A stretch of DNA of 64,000 nt from Thermoanaerobacterium thermosulfurigenes (GCF_051201035.1 NZ_JBPODR010000009.1:31474-95473), one strand, 5' to 3'. Counted from the first letter of the stretch, positions 8,832 through 17,990 are shown. A program made the numbers and translations. Notes: a model not told the origin generated them from the letters alone.

Positions 8832-10906
8832 ATTACGAATTCCTTCCTGTCAGAAAACTCCTCTCTTTTGCCTTCATTCCAGTTTTGAAGCGGCCTGTAG
8901 TATCCTACAACTCTGCTGTACACTTCACATTCATTGCCACAATATGGACAGTTAAAATGCTCTCCTGATATGTAGCCGTGGTTGTCACATATTGAAAATG
9001 TCGGCGTTATTGTGTAATAAGGAAGCCTGTAATTGTAAGCTATCTTTTTCACCAATGCTTTGCATGTATCAGGATCGCTTATGTTTTCACCTAAAAAACC
9101 ATGAAATACTGTCCCGCCTGTGTATTTAGTCTGAAGCTCATCCTGCATGTCAAGGGCTGTAAATATGTCTTCTGTAAAGTCGACAGGAAGCTGCGTAGAA
9201 TTAGTGTAATACGGCACATCTCCTCCTGCAGTGATGATGTCTTTGTATAACTCTTTGTCTTTTTTTGCCAATCTGTACGACGCACCTTCAGCAGGCGATG
9301 CTTCAAGGTTGTAAAGATAATTTGACTCTATCTGATAGTCTTCCAATCTATTTCTCATGAAGTCCAAAACTTCCAATGCGAAATTTCTGCCTTTTTCACT
9401 CGTAATGTCGCATCCCATGAAATTCAAAAGCGCCTCATTCATTCCTATTAAACCAATGGTATTAAAGTGATTCTGCCAATATGAGCCAAATCTTATTTTT
9501 ATATCTCTTAGGTAAAATTTAGAATATGGATAAAGACCCATTTCAGTCATATTCTCCAGCACTTTTCTCTTTATCTCAAGGCTCTTTCTTGCTACATCCA
9601 TTTGCTTTCCTAATCTCTCAAAAAACTCTTCTTTTGAATCGGATAAATACCCAATCCTTGGCATATTTATCGTTACAACGCCAATCGATCCTGTCAGTGG
9701 ATTTGCTCCAAAAAGACCGCCACCACGCTTTCTAAGCTCTCTATTATCAAGCCTTAACCTACAACACATTGACCTTGCATCCTCTGGGTTTAGATCGCTA
9801 TTTACAAAGTTGCTGAAATACGGCAATCCGTATTTTGCAGTCATCTCCATTATTTTATCGATGACAGGGCTTTCCCAATCAAAATCCTTCGTTATATTGT
9901 AAGTTGGTATTGGAAATGTGAATATCCTTCCATTTGCGTCCCCTTCCATCATAACCTCAGCAAAAGCCATATTAAGCATGTCCATTTCCTTCTGAAATTC
10001 TTTATACGATCTATTCATGGCTTTACCGCCTATTATGACAGGTTCGTCAGCCAGTATATCTGGCACCACCAGATCCATCGTTATATTTGTAAATGGAGTC
10101 TGAAAACCTACTCTTGTTGGGACATTTATGTTAAATATAAATTCTTGCAAAGATTGTTTTACTTCTTTATACGAAAGCTTGTCATAATATATAAACGGTG
10201 CCAAATAAGTATCAAAATTAGAAAATGCCTGTGCACCTGCGGCTTCTCCTTGAAGTGTATAGAAGAAGTTCACTATCTGTCCTAAAGCAGATCTAAAATG
10301 CTTTGGAGGTCTGCTTTGCACTTTTCCCTCTACACCGGTAAATCCAGATACGAGGAGGTCTTTCAAATCCCATCCACAGCAATACACAGATAAAAGGCTT
10401 AAGTCATGAATGTGCAAATCGCCATTCACATGGGCATCTCTTACTTCTTTTGGGTATATTTTATTCAGCCAGTAATTGGCCGTTATCGTACTTGCTATGT
10501 GATTGTTTAAGCCTTGGAGAGAATAGCTCATATTGCTGTTTTCATTTACTCTCCAGTCTAACTTGCCTATGTACTCGTCCACCATTTTTTCAATGTCCAT
10601 AAACATATTTTTAAATTCTCTTATGTCTTGATGTTGTTTTCTGTACAATATGTAAGCTTTCGCCGCCTTTGCAAATCCATGTTTTATCAAAAATTGTTCT
10701 ACAATGTCTTGAATCTCCTCTACACTTGCGCACCCTTCAAAATTATTTCCTATGTACTCTGTAACTTCTTCAGCTACCTTTAAAGCATCATTGTATTCCC
10801 CTTCGCCGACAGCTTCAAACGCCTTATTAACAGCATTTGCAATCTTCGCTCTGTCAAATTCTTCTTCTTTGCCATTTCTTTTAATTACTTTCATATTTTT
10901 ATCCAA
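8828..10906 (-). CDS. nrdD: Anaerobic ribonucleoside-triphosphate reductase
   Basis: Reduces ribonucleotides to deoxyribonucleotides without oxygen by a glycyl radical. It has an N-terminal ATP-cone (MKVIKRNGKEEEFD...), the catalytic barrel, a C-terminal zinc site (SICDNHGYISGE with CPYC) and the radical loop SRVVGYY about 27 residues from the end. The start is set at the TTG at 10904-10906, because GGAGGG lies seven bases upstream; the in-frame ATG at 10919-10921 contains that ribosome site and has none of its own. This gives 692 aa. NrdR-like boxes upstream (11008-11054) suggest repression when dNTPs are plentiful. Confidence 0.96.
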   Translation of the reverse strand: MDKNMKVIKRNGKEEEFDRAKIANAVNKAFEAVGEGEYNDALKVAEEVTEYIGNNFEGCASVEEIQDIVEQFLIKHGFAKAAKAYILYRKQHQDIREFKNMFMDIEKMVDEYIGKLDWRVNENSNMSYSLQGLNNHIASTITANYWLNKIYPKEVRDAHVNGDLHIHDLSLLSVYCCGWDLKDLLVSGFTGVEGKVQSRPPKHFRSALGQIVNFFYTLQGEAAGAQAFSNFDTYLAPFIYYDKLSYKEVKQSLQEFIFNINVPTRVGFQTPFTNITMDLVVPDILADEPVIIGGKAMNRSYKEFQKEMDMLNMAFAEVMMEGDANGRIFTFPIPTYNITKDFDWESPVIDKIMEMTAKYGLPYFSNFVNSDLNPEDARSMCCRLRLDNRELRKRGGGLFGANPLTGSIGVVTINMPRIGYLSDSKEEFFERLGKQMDVARKSLEIKRKVLENMTEMGLYPYSKFYLRDIKIRFGSYWQNHFNTIGLIGMNEALLNFMGCDITSEKGRNFALEVLDFMRNRLEDYQIESNYLYNLEASPAEGASYRLAKKDKELYKDIITAGGDVPYYTNSTQLPVDFTEDIFTALDMQDELQTKYTGGTVFHGFLGENISDPDTCKALVKKIAYNYRLPYYTITPTFSICDNHGYISGEHFNCPYCGNECEVYSRVVGYYRPLQNWNEGKREEFSDRKEFVI

Positions 10907-11007
10907 TTTCAAACCCTCCATTAATTATCATCTGTAAAAATGATCCACTAAAATCCCACTTAAAAGTTAACCAAATAAGCAAACATATCTGAAATTTTCT
11001 AATATTA

Positions 11008-11054
11008 GCTCTATATATTGTGTTTGATTGTATTGATATATCAATATATAGTAT
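11008..11054 (-). promoter_or_regulatory. nrdR box: Putative NrdR box pair
   Basis: Two 16-base elements, GCTCTATATATTGTGT (11008-11023) and ATCAATATATAGTATA (11039-11054), each match about 13 of 16 positions of the NrdR consensus acacwatatatwgtgt on one strand. Their centres are 31 bp apart, three helical turns, the spacing known for NrdR sites. They lie 100-150 bases upstream of nrdD and overlap its probable promoter. Confidence 0.55.
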
Positions 11055-11103
11055 ATCATTAATACACCCTTCAGTCAATAAAATTTTTCAGAGCTCAAGA
11101 CAA

Positions 11104-11134
11104 TTAAAAAAGGTGGAGCATTAAACTCCACCTT
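11104..11134 (-). terminator. Intrinsic terminator of hppA
   Basis: AAGGTGGAG (11110-11118) pairs with CTCCACCTT (11126-11134); on the minus strand it is followed by a run of U residues. It lies 14 bases after the hppA stop. Confidence 0.88.
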
Positions 11135-11147
11135 AGCATAGATCTTT

Positions 11148-13283
11148 TTATCTAAACAAGGATGCAAACACAAGCGTGATAGTGCTTATAAGCTTTATCA
11201 AAACGTGTAATGATGGACCTGCAGTGTCTTTAAATGGATCACCGACTGTATCGCCTACAACACCTGCTTTATGGGCTTCAGACTTTTTGCCACCGTAATT
11301 ACCTAATTCAATATATTTTTTAGCGTTATCCCAAGCACCACCACCGTTATTCAAGAACAAAGCCATTATTACACCAGATATAGTGCCAACCATCAAAAAC
11401 GCTGCTGCAGATTCTTTGCCAAGCAAAATACCAACTAAGATAGGCGCCACAACGACAATAAGACCGGGGATAACCATCTCTTTCAATGCACCTTTTGTAA
11501 CTATATCAACTGTTTTCGCGTAGTCTGGCTTTGATGTGCCTTCCATAATACCTGGGTTTTCTTTAAACTGCCTTCTGACTTCCAGTATGACGTACTGTGC
11601 CGCTTTACCTACAGCTCTTATAGCTGTTGAGCTAAAGAGAAATACTATCATAGCACCTATAAATGCTCCTATGAAAACCTCAGGTTTACCTATATCTACA
11701 GCAAACCAAGAATCGATAGATTTGCCTAATATCTTCTTGACTTCATCAAGATATGCAGAGAAAAGGAGGAATGTAGCCAGCGCTGCAGATCCTACTGCAT
11801 AACCTTTTGTCAACGCCTTTGTCGTATTTCCACATGCATCAAGCCTATCTGTTACAAGCCTTACTGACTCAGGTGCTTCGGACATTTCAGTGATTCCACC
11901 TGCGTTGTCAGTAATAGGGCCAAAAGTATCCATTGCTAATATATAAGCAGTTGTAGACAGCATTCCCATTGTAGCTATAGCAGTACCGTAGAAGCCTGCT
12001 GTTGCTATATTAGGAAGTGCAAGCTGACCAAGCCTATATGCTATAATTATTGCTGCTGAAATAAACAGTACAGGAAGTGCCGGAGACTCCATACCTACAG
12101 AAATACCTGTAATTATATTTGTCGCAGCACCGGTTGTTGAAGCCTTTGCGATCTCTTGAACTGGTCTTTTACTCATAGATGTGTAGTAATTTGTCAAAAA
12201 TACAAATACGTAGCTTAAAAGTATACCTGCAACTGCTGCACCATATAGAAGCAGATAATTTACGCTATTTCCATTTGAAAGATGACCTGATAACATAATT
12301 TTAACAGCGAAGAAAAGCACAATTATATTTATTATCGTTGTCACAAAATATCCTTTGTTTAAAGCAATCATAGGATCTTTTGATTCGTCTTTTGTGTTTA
12401 CGAATACAATGCCGATAATTGAAGCGATTATTCCTATTGCACGTGCTACAAGTGGGAACAATATTCCCTTTAATCCAAAGACAGGATACAAGCCTACACC
12501 CAAAATCATAGCGCCTATATTTTCAGCGGCTGTTGATTCAAACAGGTCGGCTCCCCTACCAGCACAATCTCCAACGTTATCGCCAACCAAATCAGCGATT
12601 ACTGCAGGATTTCTTGGATCATCCTCTGGAATGCCTGCTTCTACCTTGCCGACAAGGTCAGCCCCTACGTCAGCAGCTTTTGTGTATATACCACCACCTA
12701 ACTGTGCGAAAAGCGCAACAAAAGAAGCGCCAAAGCCAAAGCCTACTATCAATGATGGAGCATTTTTAACTAATTCCTGCTGACCAGATGCCCCACCGTA
12801 AGCGAAAAACAAAGTTGCCACGCCAAAAAGTGATAATGCTGTAACTGCAAGGCCTGTAACAGCCCCACCTCTTAAAGCGATTTGTAAAGCCTTATTAAGA
12901 CCTTTTCTTGCACCACTGGCTGCTCTTACATTTGAATTTACTGCCATGTACATACCTATGTAGCCGGATATAGCAGAGCACAAAGCCCCAGATATAAATG
13001 CCAATCCAACATGCCATGCATAGCTTATGGCAGAGCCAACACCTTCTGCCTGATGTCCATAGTAATTGGCAATTATAATTAAGACAGCAACTATCAGTGC
13101 AAGGACTGTTATCGTTTTATACTGCCTGTTTAGAAAAGCCATTGCACCTTCTTTTATGGAATCTGATATCTGCTGCATCTTCTCGTCACCTTTGTCTTGA
13201 CTGAAAATAAACCTAATAAAACCAATGATGGCAAGAGCTGCAATAATAACAACTCCATAGATGATAAGTAGATAAGAATTCAA
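11148..13283 (-). CDS. hppA: Membrane-bound ion-pumping pyrophosphatase
   Basis: A 711-aa protein with about 16 membrane segments that hydrolyses pyrophosphate and pumps H+ (or Na+). Substrate-site motifs are intact: GGGIYTKAADVGADLVGKVE, EDDPRNPAVIADLVGDNVGD and GDTVGDPFKDTAGPS near the C-terminus. The sequence GNTTKALTKG has Lys where potassium-dependent enzymes have Ala, so it is predicted to be K+-independent. Start is a TTG (13281-13283) with AAAGGAGA eight bases upstream. It forms its own unit, bounded by the terminators at 11104 and 13453, and lets the cell conserve energy from biosynthetic pyrophosphate. Confidence 0.96.
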   Translation of the reverse strand: MNSYLLIIYGVVIIAALAIIGFIRFIFSQDKGDEKMQQISDSIKEGAMAFLNRQYKTITVLALIVAVLIIIANYYGHQAEGVGSAISYAWHVGLAFISGALCSAISGYIGMYMAVNSNVRAASGARKGLNKALQIALRGGAVTGLAVTALSLFGVATLFFAYGGASGQQELVKNAPSLIVGFGFGASFVALFAQLGGGIYTKAADVGADLVGKVEAGIPEDDPRNPAVIADLVGDNVGDCAGRGADLFESTAAENIGAMILGVGLYPVFGLKGILFPLVARAIGIIASIIGIVFVNTKDESKDPMIALNKGYFVTTIINIIVLFFAVKIMLSGHLSNGNSVNYLLLYGAAVAGILLSYVFVFLTNYYTSMSKRPVQEIAKASTTGAATNIITGISVGMESPALPVLFISAAIIIAYRLGQLALPNIATAGFYGTAIATMGMLSTTAYILAMDTFGPITDNAGGITEMSEAPESVRLVTDRLDACGNTTKALTKGYAVGSAALATFLLFSAYLDEVKKILGKSIDSWFAVDIGKPEVFIGAFIGAMIVFLFSSTAIRAVGKAAQYVILEVRRQFKENPGIMEGTSKPDYAKTVDIVTKGALKEMVIPGLIVVVAPILVGILLGKESAAAFLMVGTISGVIMALFLNNGGGAWDNAKKYIELGNYGGKKSEAHKAGVVGDTVGDPFKDTAGPSLHVLIKLISTITLVFASLFR

Positions 13284-13452
13284 TTAGACCATCTCCTTTA
13301 ATAATTTATTTAATTAATATGTTTACTAAAGTATTATTTCTACACTGAATAAAAAATTCCTTCATGTTTTTAAAAAATATTTTATATTTTTTATTGACCA
13401 GTCAGTATTAATCATAGCTGATCGTATAGAACCTTAAATTGTTTTTTTGTAT

Positions 13453-13504
13453 AAAAAAAAGACTTTGCACTATGACATATTCAGTCATTTGTGCAAAAGT
13501 CTTT
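13453..13504 (-). terminator. Intrinsic terminator of the ATPase-TrkA operon
   Basis: AAAGACTTT-GCAC at one side pairs with GTGC-AAAAGTCTTT at the other, with an additional ATGAC/GTCAT inner helix; a U-run follows on the minus strand. It directly follows the stop codon of the second TrkA gene. Confidence 0.85.
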
Positions 13505-13505
13505 C

Positions 13506-14168
13506 TTACTCTGCATCAAAAATATTTTTTAATGCTTCCTTGCTCTCATCGCTTACGACGCTTAAGACCTCATCACCCGGTAAGATGTATGTACTACCGT
13601 TTGGAAGCAAAACTTTGTTGTTTCTTACTATCGACATGATAACGCAGTTATTCGGCAACATTAAGTCTTTTATCATTTTATTGGCAGCATTGGAGTCTCT
13701 TTCAATGATGCTCCTTACGATAGAGATTTTCCCTTCTGAAAGATTGATTATGGTTGTAAGCCCGCTTATTTCAGCTTCTTCTTCTATTAACCTTGCAATT
13801 ATCCTGGCACTGCTTACAGCCGCATCTACTCCCATATCTTTAGTGAAAAGCCAGTCATTTTTTGGATTGTTTATCCTGGATACTACTCTCGATACGCCAA
13901 ACTCGTATTTTGCCAGTTGACAAATTATAAGATTGTCCTCATCATGCCCTGTGGCAGCGACAACAATATTCGTTCCTATTATTCCAGCTTTTTTTAAAAC
14001 ATCCGAATTACAGCCATCTCCAATCACTATGTCACACTTTAATTCTTTCCTTAGTTTATCAATCTTTGATTCATCTTTTTCAATCACGACAACTTTTTCT
14101 TGCCTTTCATTCATCAATTGAGCAAGATATAAGCCCAATCTACCAGCACCAACGATCATTATTGACAT
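13506..14168 (-). CDS. TrkA-type potassium-uptake regulatory protein (second copy)
   Basis: A soluble RCK protein: NAD-binding Rossmann domain (MIVGAGRLGLYLAQL, then VVVIEKDESKID) and a C-terminal TrkA-C domain (VIMSIVRNNKVLLP...LPGDEVLSVVS). The frame extends to a GTG at 14222, but that GTG overlaps its own ribosome site; the start ATG at 14166-14168 gives 220 aa and puts the glycine-rich loop at the N-terminus. With the preceding gene it makes up the two halves found fused in the 458-aa E. coli TrkA. No TrkH or KtrB channel gene is present. A two-helix structure (14175-14215) separates the AAGGAGG site from the start. Confidence 0.88.
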   Translation of the reverse strand: MSIMIVGAGRLGLYLAQLMNERQEKVVVIEKDESKIDKLRKELKCDIVIGDGCNSDVLKKAGIIGTNIVVAATGHDEDNLIICQLAKYEFGVSRVVSRINNPKNDWLFTKDMGVDAAVSSARIIARLIEEEAEISGLTTIINLSEGKISIVRSIIERDSNAANKMIKDLMLPNNCVIMSIVRNNKVLLPNGSTYILPGDEVLSVVSDESKEALKNIFDAE

Positions 14169-14174
14169 GATTAT

Positions 14175-14215
14175 AACCTGCAATTTGGAAACATATTTAT
14201 TGTTTCCGTCAGGTT
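14175..14215 (-). promoter_or_regulatory. Hairpin between Shine-Dalgarno and start of the second TrkA gene
   Basis: AACCTG/CAGGTT form an outer helix and GGAAACA/TGTTTCC an inner one. AAGGAGG lies immediately upstream (about 14222-14228) and the ATG six bases downstream. If the hairpin folds, the ribosome site and ATG are about 12 bases apart; unfolded they are over 50 bases apart. Confidence 0.65.
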
Positions 14216-14236
14216 TTTTCACCTCCTTACCAATAT

Positions 14237-14881
14237 TTACATAAACATCTGTTTCATCTTTGTCTTTCCAAAAGCTGTAACGGCTATAAATATCTTATCT
14301 CCTTTTTTCACAACTGTGCTTTGTGTTGGAATTATAGCGATGCCATCTCTTACTATGCTGACTACATTCACTTCTGACGGAATTACTAAATCTTTTACGT
14401 AACGCCCATCCAAATAAGCTGAAGCTTCTGTCTCTACTATTTCCACTTCGCCACTGCCAAATGACGAAATCCTAAAAAGATCAGGATGACAAATCAAATC
14501 CTTCATCTTATTTGCACCCCATAATGTAGGAGATACAGTATTTATGCCCATTTTTCTGTATATTTCCGCTCTTATGGGGTCATATATCCTTGCCACAATA
14601 GTAGGAATATTAAATTTCTTTTTTGCAATCAAAGCCGTAACGATATTAGTGTTATCACCGTTTGTAGTTGATGCAACAGCATCTGCATGTTCAATACCTG
14701 CTTTTATTAAAGTAGCCTTATCAAAAGCAACTCCTTCAATGAACTTTCCTTTAAAAGAAGGCTTCAATCTTTTAAAGGCATTTACGTCTTTGTCTATGAC
14801 TACGACACTATAGCCATCTGAATCTAACATCTGTGCCAACTCAGCTCCAAGCCTGCCACATCCAGCAACAATTATATTCAT
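14237..14881 (-). CDS. TrkA-type potassium-uptake regulatory protein (first copy)
   Basis: A 214-aa RCK protein with N-terminal Rossmann motif (IIVAGCGRLGAELAQML, VVVIDKD) and C-terminal TrkA-C domain (VNVVSIVRDGIAIIP, KKGDKIFIAVT). Such proteins bind NAD(H) or nucleotides and gate K+ transporters. It lies nine bases after the ATPase gene and before a second TrkA gene, with no channel subunit between them. This suggests it senses or regulates the adjacent P-type ATPase, or serves a Trk/Ktr channel encoded elsewhere. Confidence 0.9.
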   Translation of the reverse strand: MNIIVAGCGRLGAELAQMLDSDGYSVVVIDKDVNAFKRLKPSFKGKFIEGVAFDKATLIKAGIEHADAVASTTNGDNTNIVTALIAKKKFNIPTIVARIYDPIRAEIYRKMGINTVSPTLWGANKMKDLICHPDLFRISSFGSGEVEIVETEASAYLDGRYVKDLVIPSEVNVVSIVRDGIAIIPTQSTVVKKGDKIFIAVTAFGKTKMKQMFM

Positions 14882-14886
14882 AAATC

Positions 14887-14914
14887 AGGCTCAAATAGAG
14901 CCTTTCACCTCCTT
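14887..14914 (-). promoter_or_regulatory. Hairpin between Shine-Dalgarno and start of the first TrkA gene
   Basis: AGGCTC (14898-14903 on the minus strand) and GAGCCT (14887-14892) pair around a five-base loop that contains the ATPase stop codon. The strong site AAGGAGG (14908-14914) lies before it inside the ATPase gene and the ATG five bases after it. A ribosome finishing the ATPase would melt the hairpin. Confidence 0.65.
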
Positions 14915-17665
14915 TTGATTTGATGCAATTTTCCTGCGAAGTATATACTTCCTTATCTCTTCAGCACCTATGAGTAATGGCATAAACGCCACGTAAAACA
15001 GCCAATTCTTAAATGGCACAGGATACGTGTCAAATATCTTCTGCAAAAACGGAACATATATAAGCAGCGCAGTTAAAACCAGCTCAAAGACCACACCAAT
15101 GTTTAGCAATCTATTTTTGAAGAAACTTACACTGAACATTGAAGCAACCTCTGTACGGCATGCAAATACATTAGCTACCTGCATAATAACTATCCCCAAA
15201 AAGCTCATTGTAGCAGCCTTTCTTGCCAATGGGTCAGACAGAGGAAGCGTCATTCCCCAATGCCATCCACCGCTGTACAGAACCCAGAAATATCCAGACA
15301 AAACAGCTATTGAGCTTATTATGCCCAATAACACGTAGCCTCTTAAAAACAACGACAAATTCAGAAGCTTTTCTTTTGGCGATCTAGGTGGTCTATCCAT
15401 GACACCGGGCTCAGGCGGCTCCACGCCAAGAGCAAGAGCTGGCAACGTCTCAGTACCTAAATCTATAGCCAATATCTGCATTACCGTTATAGGTACAGGA
15501 ATATTAAACAGCGAAAACAAGATATATGGTATTGCCTCTGGTGTCAAGTGTGCAAAGATGTACGTTATAAACTTCCTGACGTTGTCGTAAACTGCTCTGC
15601 CTTCTTCTATAGCATTTACAATGCTGGCAAAATTATCATCTGTAAGGACCATCGTAGCCACTTCTCTTGCCACATCTGTTCCTGATTTTCCCATTGCAAT
15701 GCCTATATCGGCTTTCTTTAATGCAGGCGAATCGTTGACACCATCACCTGTAACAGCCACCACTTCACCCATATCTTTCAAAGCAGCCACAACTTTCATC
15801 TTGTGTTCTGGAGCAACTCTGGCAAATATTATCTCCTTATTCTTCAATTCTTTCTTCAGATCTTCGTCAGACATCTTGTCCAATTCATTGCCTGTTATTA
15901 TCCTTGGCCTTGGTCCTTTCACTATGCCTATCCTTCTTGCGATTGACTCAGCCGTCAATCCGTAGTCACCTGTTATCATGATGATCTTTATGCCAGCTTT
16001 GTGTGCCTGTTTGACAGCCAATTCGACTTCAGGCCTTGGCGGATCCATCATTGCAACTAAGCCTACAAAAATCAAGTCGTTTTCCACATTTTCAACACTA
16101 TATTCTTTAATCTCATCATCTATTTTCTTATATGCCATTGCAAGCACTCTAAGGCCCGATTCAGCAAATTTATCATTTTGTTTAACTATATCATCTATAT
16201 CCGACTGCTCCAATTTTTTGATGCCGTCATCGCTTAAAATGTAATTGCAAACTGATAGGGTTTCTTTTGGTGCACCTTTAGTAAATACGTAAATTTCTTT
16301 TCCATACTTATGAATAGAAGTCATCCTTTTCCGCCTTGAATCAAATGGCAGTTGAGATATTCTCGGATATTCCCTCAACATCTCTTCTAATGTAAATCCA
16401 GCTTTCTCTGCCAGCACCACCAGCGAGCCTTCTGTAGGGTCGCCTATTATTCCCCAGGAAGGGTTCTCATCTGTAGGCCTAACTAACCGGCTGTTGTTGC
16501 ACAATAAACCTATTTTTAACAGCAATGAAAGTTCATTAGGAAGATTTTTGACATCTACCTTTTGGTCATCAACATAAAAGTCGCCTTTTGGTTCATATCC
16601 CACACCACTTACATTGTAATATGCCACTTTAGTCCAGATTTCTCTTACAGTCATCTCATTTTGCGTCAGTGTCCCCGTCTTGTCTGTGCAAATAACTGTT
16701 GCACCGCCTAATGTCTCAACGCTGGAAAGTTTCTTCACTAAAGCATGTCTTTTTGCCATTCGCTGTACGCCCATTGCAAGTGCTAATGTCACAGTCGGCA
16801 ATAATCCCTCAGGTACATTAGCTGTTATTATACCTATTGCAAACATAAACGTATCAACCAAAGACCTTCCCATCAAAAGGCCTAAAAGGAAGAAAAATAC
16901 TCCCATCACAAGAGACAAATACGCTATTACCTTTGCAACTCTCGTAAGCTGCTTTTGCAGTGGGCTTTGCTCTGCGCTTATAGTCTGTGTCAATGAAGCT
17001 ATCTTGCCAAATTGGGTATTCATGCCTGTAGCGTAGACAACTGCAGTTCCAGAACCAGACGCAACATTTGTCCCCATAAAAACCAGATTTGGCGCTTGTA
17101 TAAGCGATACATCTTCGTCTAAGACAACGTCAGATGTCCTTCTTACAGGCTCTGATTCCCCTGTCAATGCAGCATTAATAGTCCTCATCTCAAAAGCTTC
17201 GATGAGCCTTGCATCTGCAGGCACATGATCGCCTTCTTCAAGGTATATAACATCTCCTGGAACTAATTCACGTGCTAATATTTGTTCTTGTTGACCGTCT
17301 CTTATGACTTTCACATACGATGGCAACATCTTCTTAAGGCTTTCTGTCGCTTGTTCTGCCTTAAACTCCTGCCAGAAGCTAAACAAAGCATTTACAATTA
17401 TTACAAGTATTATTGCCCATCCAAGTTGTGGCATGCCACCTACAAAAGAAAGTATGCTGGCTATCCAAAGAAGAATTGCCAATAGATGTGTAAAATTTGC
17501 TATGAATCTTGAAAACATGGATGTCTTTTTGACTTCTTTTATTTCGTTGTATCCATATTTTTCTAACCTTTTTTTGGCCTCTTCTTTTGAAATGCCTTTT
17601 ATAGATGTGTCTAATTCTTTAAACAATTGATCTTCTGTCATTCTAAATATATCATCTGTTTTCAA
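14891..17665 (-). CDS. P-type cation-transporting ATPase, P2 (Na+/K+- or Ca2+-ATPase-like)
   Basis: A 924-aa P2-type ion pump: N-terminal cation-ATPase domain, actuator loop TGESEPV, membrane helix 4 with ANVPEGLLPTVTLAL, phosphorylation site DKTGTLTQNEMTV, hinge TGDGVNDSPALKKADIGIAMG, and a C-terminal six-helix domain. The ANVPEGLLPT motif is closer to Na+/K+-type (P2C) pumps than to SERCA-type pumps (IPEGLP), so Na+ or K+ is a plausible ion besides Ca2+. The start is taken as the TTG at 17663-17665, six bases after a hairpin that follows AAGGAGG; a later ATG (residue 9) has no ribosome site. It heads an operon with two TrkA genes. Confidence 0.93.
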   Translation of the reverse strand: MKTDDIFRMTEDQLFKELDTSIKGISKEEAKKRLEKYGYNEIKEVKKTSMFSRFIANFTHLLAILLWIASILSFVGGMPQLGWAIILVIIVNALFSFWQEFKAEQATESLKKMLPSYVKVIRDGQQEQILARELVPGDVIYLEEGDHVPADARLIEAFEMRTINAALTGESEPVRRTSDVVLDEDVSLIQAPNLVFMGTNVASGSGTAVVYATGMNTQFGKIASLTQTISAEQSPLQKQLTRVAKVIAYLSLVMGVFFFLLGLLMGRSLVDTFMFAIGIITANVPEGLLPTVTLALAMGVQRMAKRHALVKKLSSVETLGGATVICTDKTGTLTQNEMTVREIWTKVAYYNVSGVGYEPKGDFYVDDQKVDVKNLPNELSLLLKIGLLCNNSRLVRPTDENPSWGIIGDPTEGSLVVLAEKAGFTLEEMLREYPRISQLPFDSRRKRMTSIHKYGKEIYVFTKGAPKETLSVCNYILSDDGIKKLEQSDIDDIVKQNDKFAESGLRVLAMAYKKIDDEIKEYSVENVENDLIFVGLVAMMDPPRPEVELAVKQAHKAGIKIIMITGDYGLTAESIARRIGIVKGPRPRIITGNELDKMSDEDLKKELKNKEIIFARVAPEHKMKVVAALKDMGEVVAVTGDGVNDSPALKKADIGIAMGKSGTDVAREVATMVLTDDNFASIVNAIEEGRAVYDNVRKFITYIFAHLTPEAIPYILFSLFNIPVPITVMQILAIDLGTETLPALALGVEPPEPGVMDRPPRSPKEKLLNLSLFLRGYVLLGIISSIAVLSGYFWVLYSGGWHWGMTLPLSDPLARKAATMSFLGIVIMQVANVFACRTEVASMFSVSFFKNRLLNIGVVFELVLTALLIYVPFLQKIFDTYPVPFKNWLFYVAFMPLLIGAEEIRKYILRRKIASNQKEVKGSI

Positions 17666-17671
17666 AGCAGC

Positions 17672-17703
17672 AAACCTGTATCAAACAGGTTTCACACCTC
17701 CTT
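17672..17703 (-). promoter_or_regulatory. Hairpin between Shine-Dalgarno and start of the ATPase gene
   Basis: AAACCTG and CAGGTTT (17672-17678 and 17686-17692) pair around a seven-base loop. AAGGAGG at 17697-17703 lies four bases before the stem and the TTG start six bases after it. Folding brings the two to a normal ten-base spacing. The same arrangement is found at the next two genes. Confidence 0.65.
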
Positions 17704-17728
17704 CTTAATCATAGTCTATATAGTAATA

Positions 17729-17816
17729 CTTTATAGAAGTGAAAACACTTCATAAAGGCATAACTATCACCTCATACATTTTTCTCCAGTATAGCATTAT
17801 TCTGCTGCATAGTTAA
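17729..17816 (-). promoter_or_regulatory. Promoter and structured leader of the ATPase-TrkA operon
   Basis: TTAACT (17811-17816) and TATACT (17788-17793) are spaced 17 bases apart and form a sigma-A-type promoter; transcription would start near 17780. The leader contains a 12-bp helix with one bulge (CTTTAT.GAAGTG against CACTTC.ATAAAG, 17729-17757) and no U-run, so it is not a terminator. The rest of the 325-base gap (17817-17990) is AT-rich with nothing else recognisable. Confidence 0.6.
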
Positions 17817-17990
17817 GCGCGAATTTAGCCTTATTATCCTCAATTAAAGCTATACAATCTTCTTCTTATCAATCTTATAGCTTATTTTGTCTTGCAATCT
17901 TCATTTATTGCATAAAATCATGGTTTTACAAAATAAAAACCATAGCAAAATCAAGCAATACAAAATTTGCTACAGTAATTTTTATATTAT

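Noticed and set aside
14169..14222. GTG start for the second TrkA protein
   Set aside because: The GTG overlaps the AAGGAGG site itself, and the extra 18 residues precede the usual Rossmann N-terminus.
13933..17630. Many plus-strand open frames opposite the TrkA and ATPase genes
   Set aside because: They mirror strong minus-strand coding regions, lack ribosome sites and resemble no known protein.
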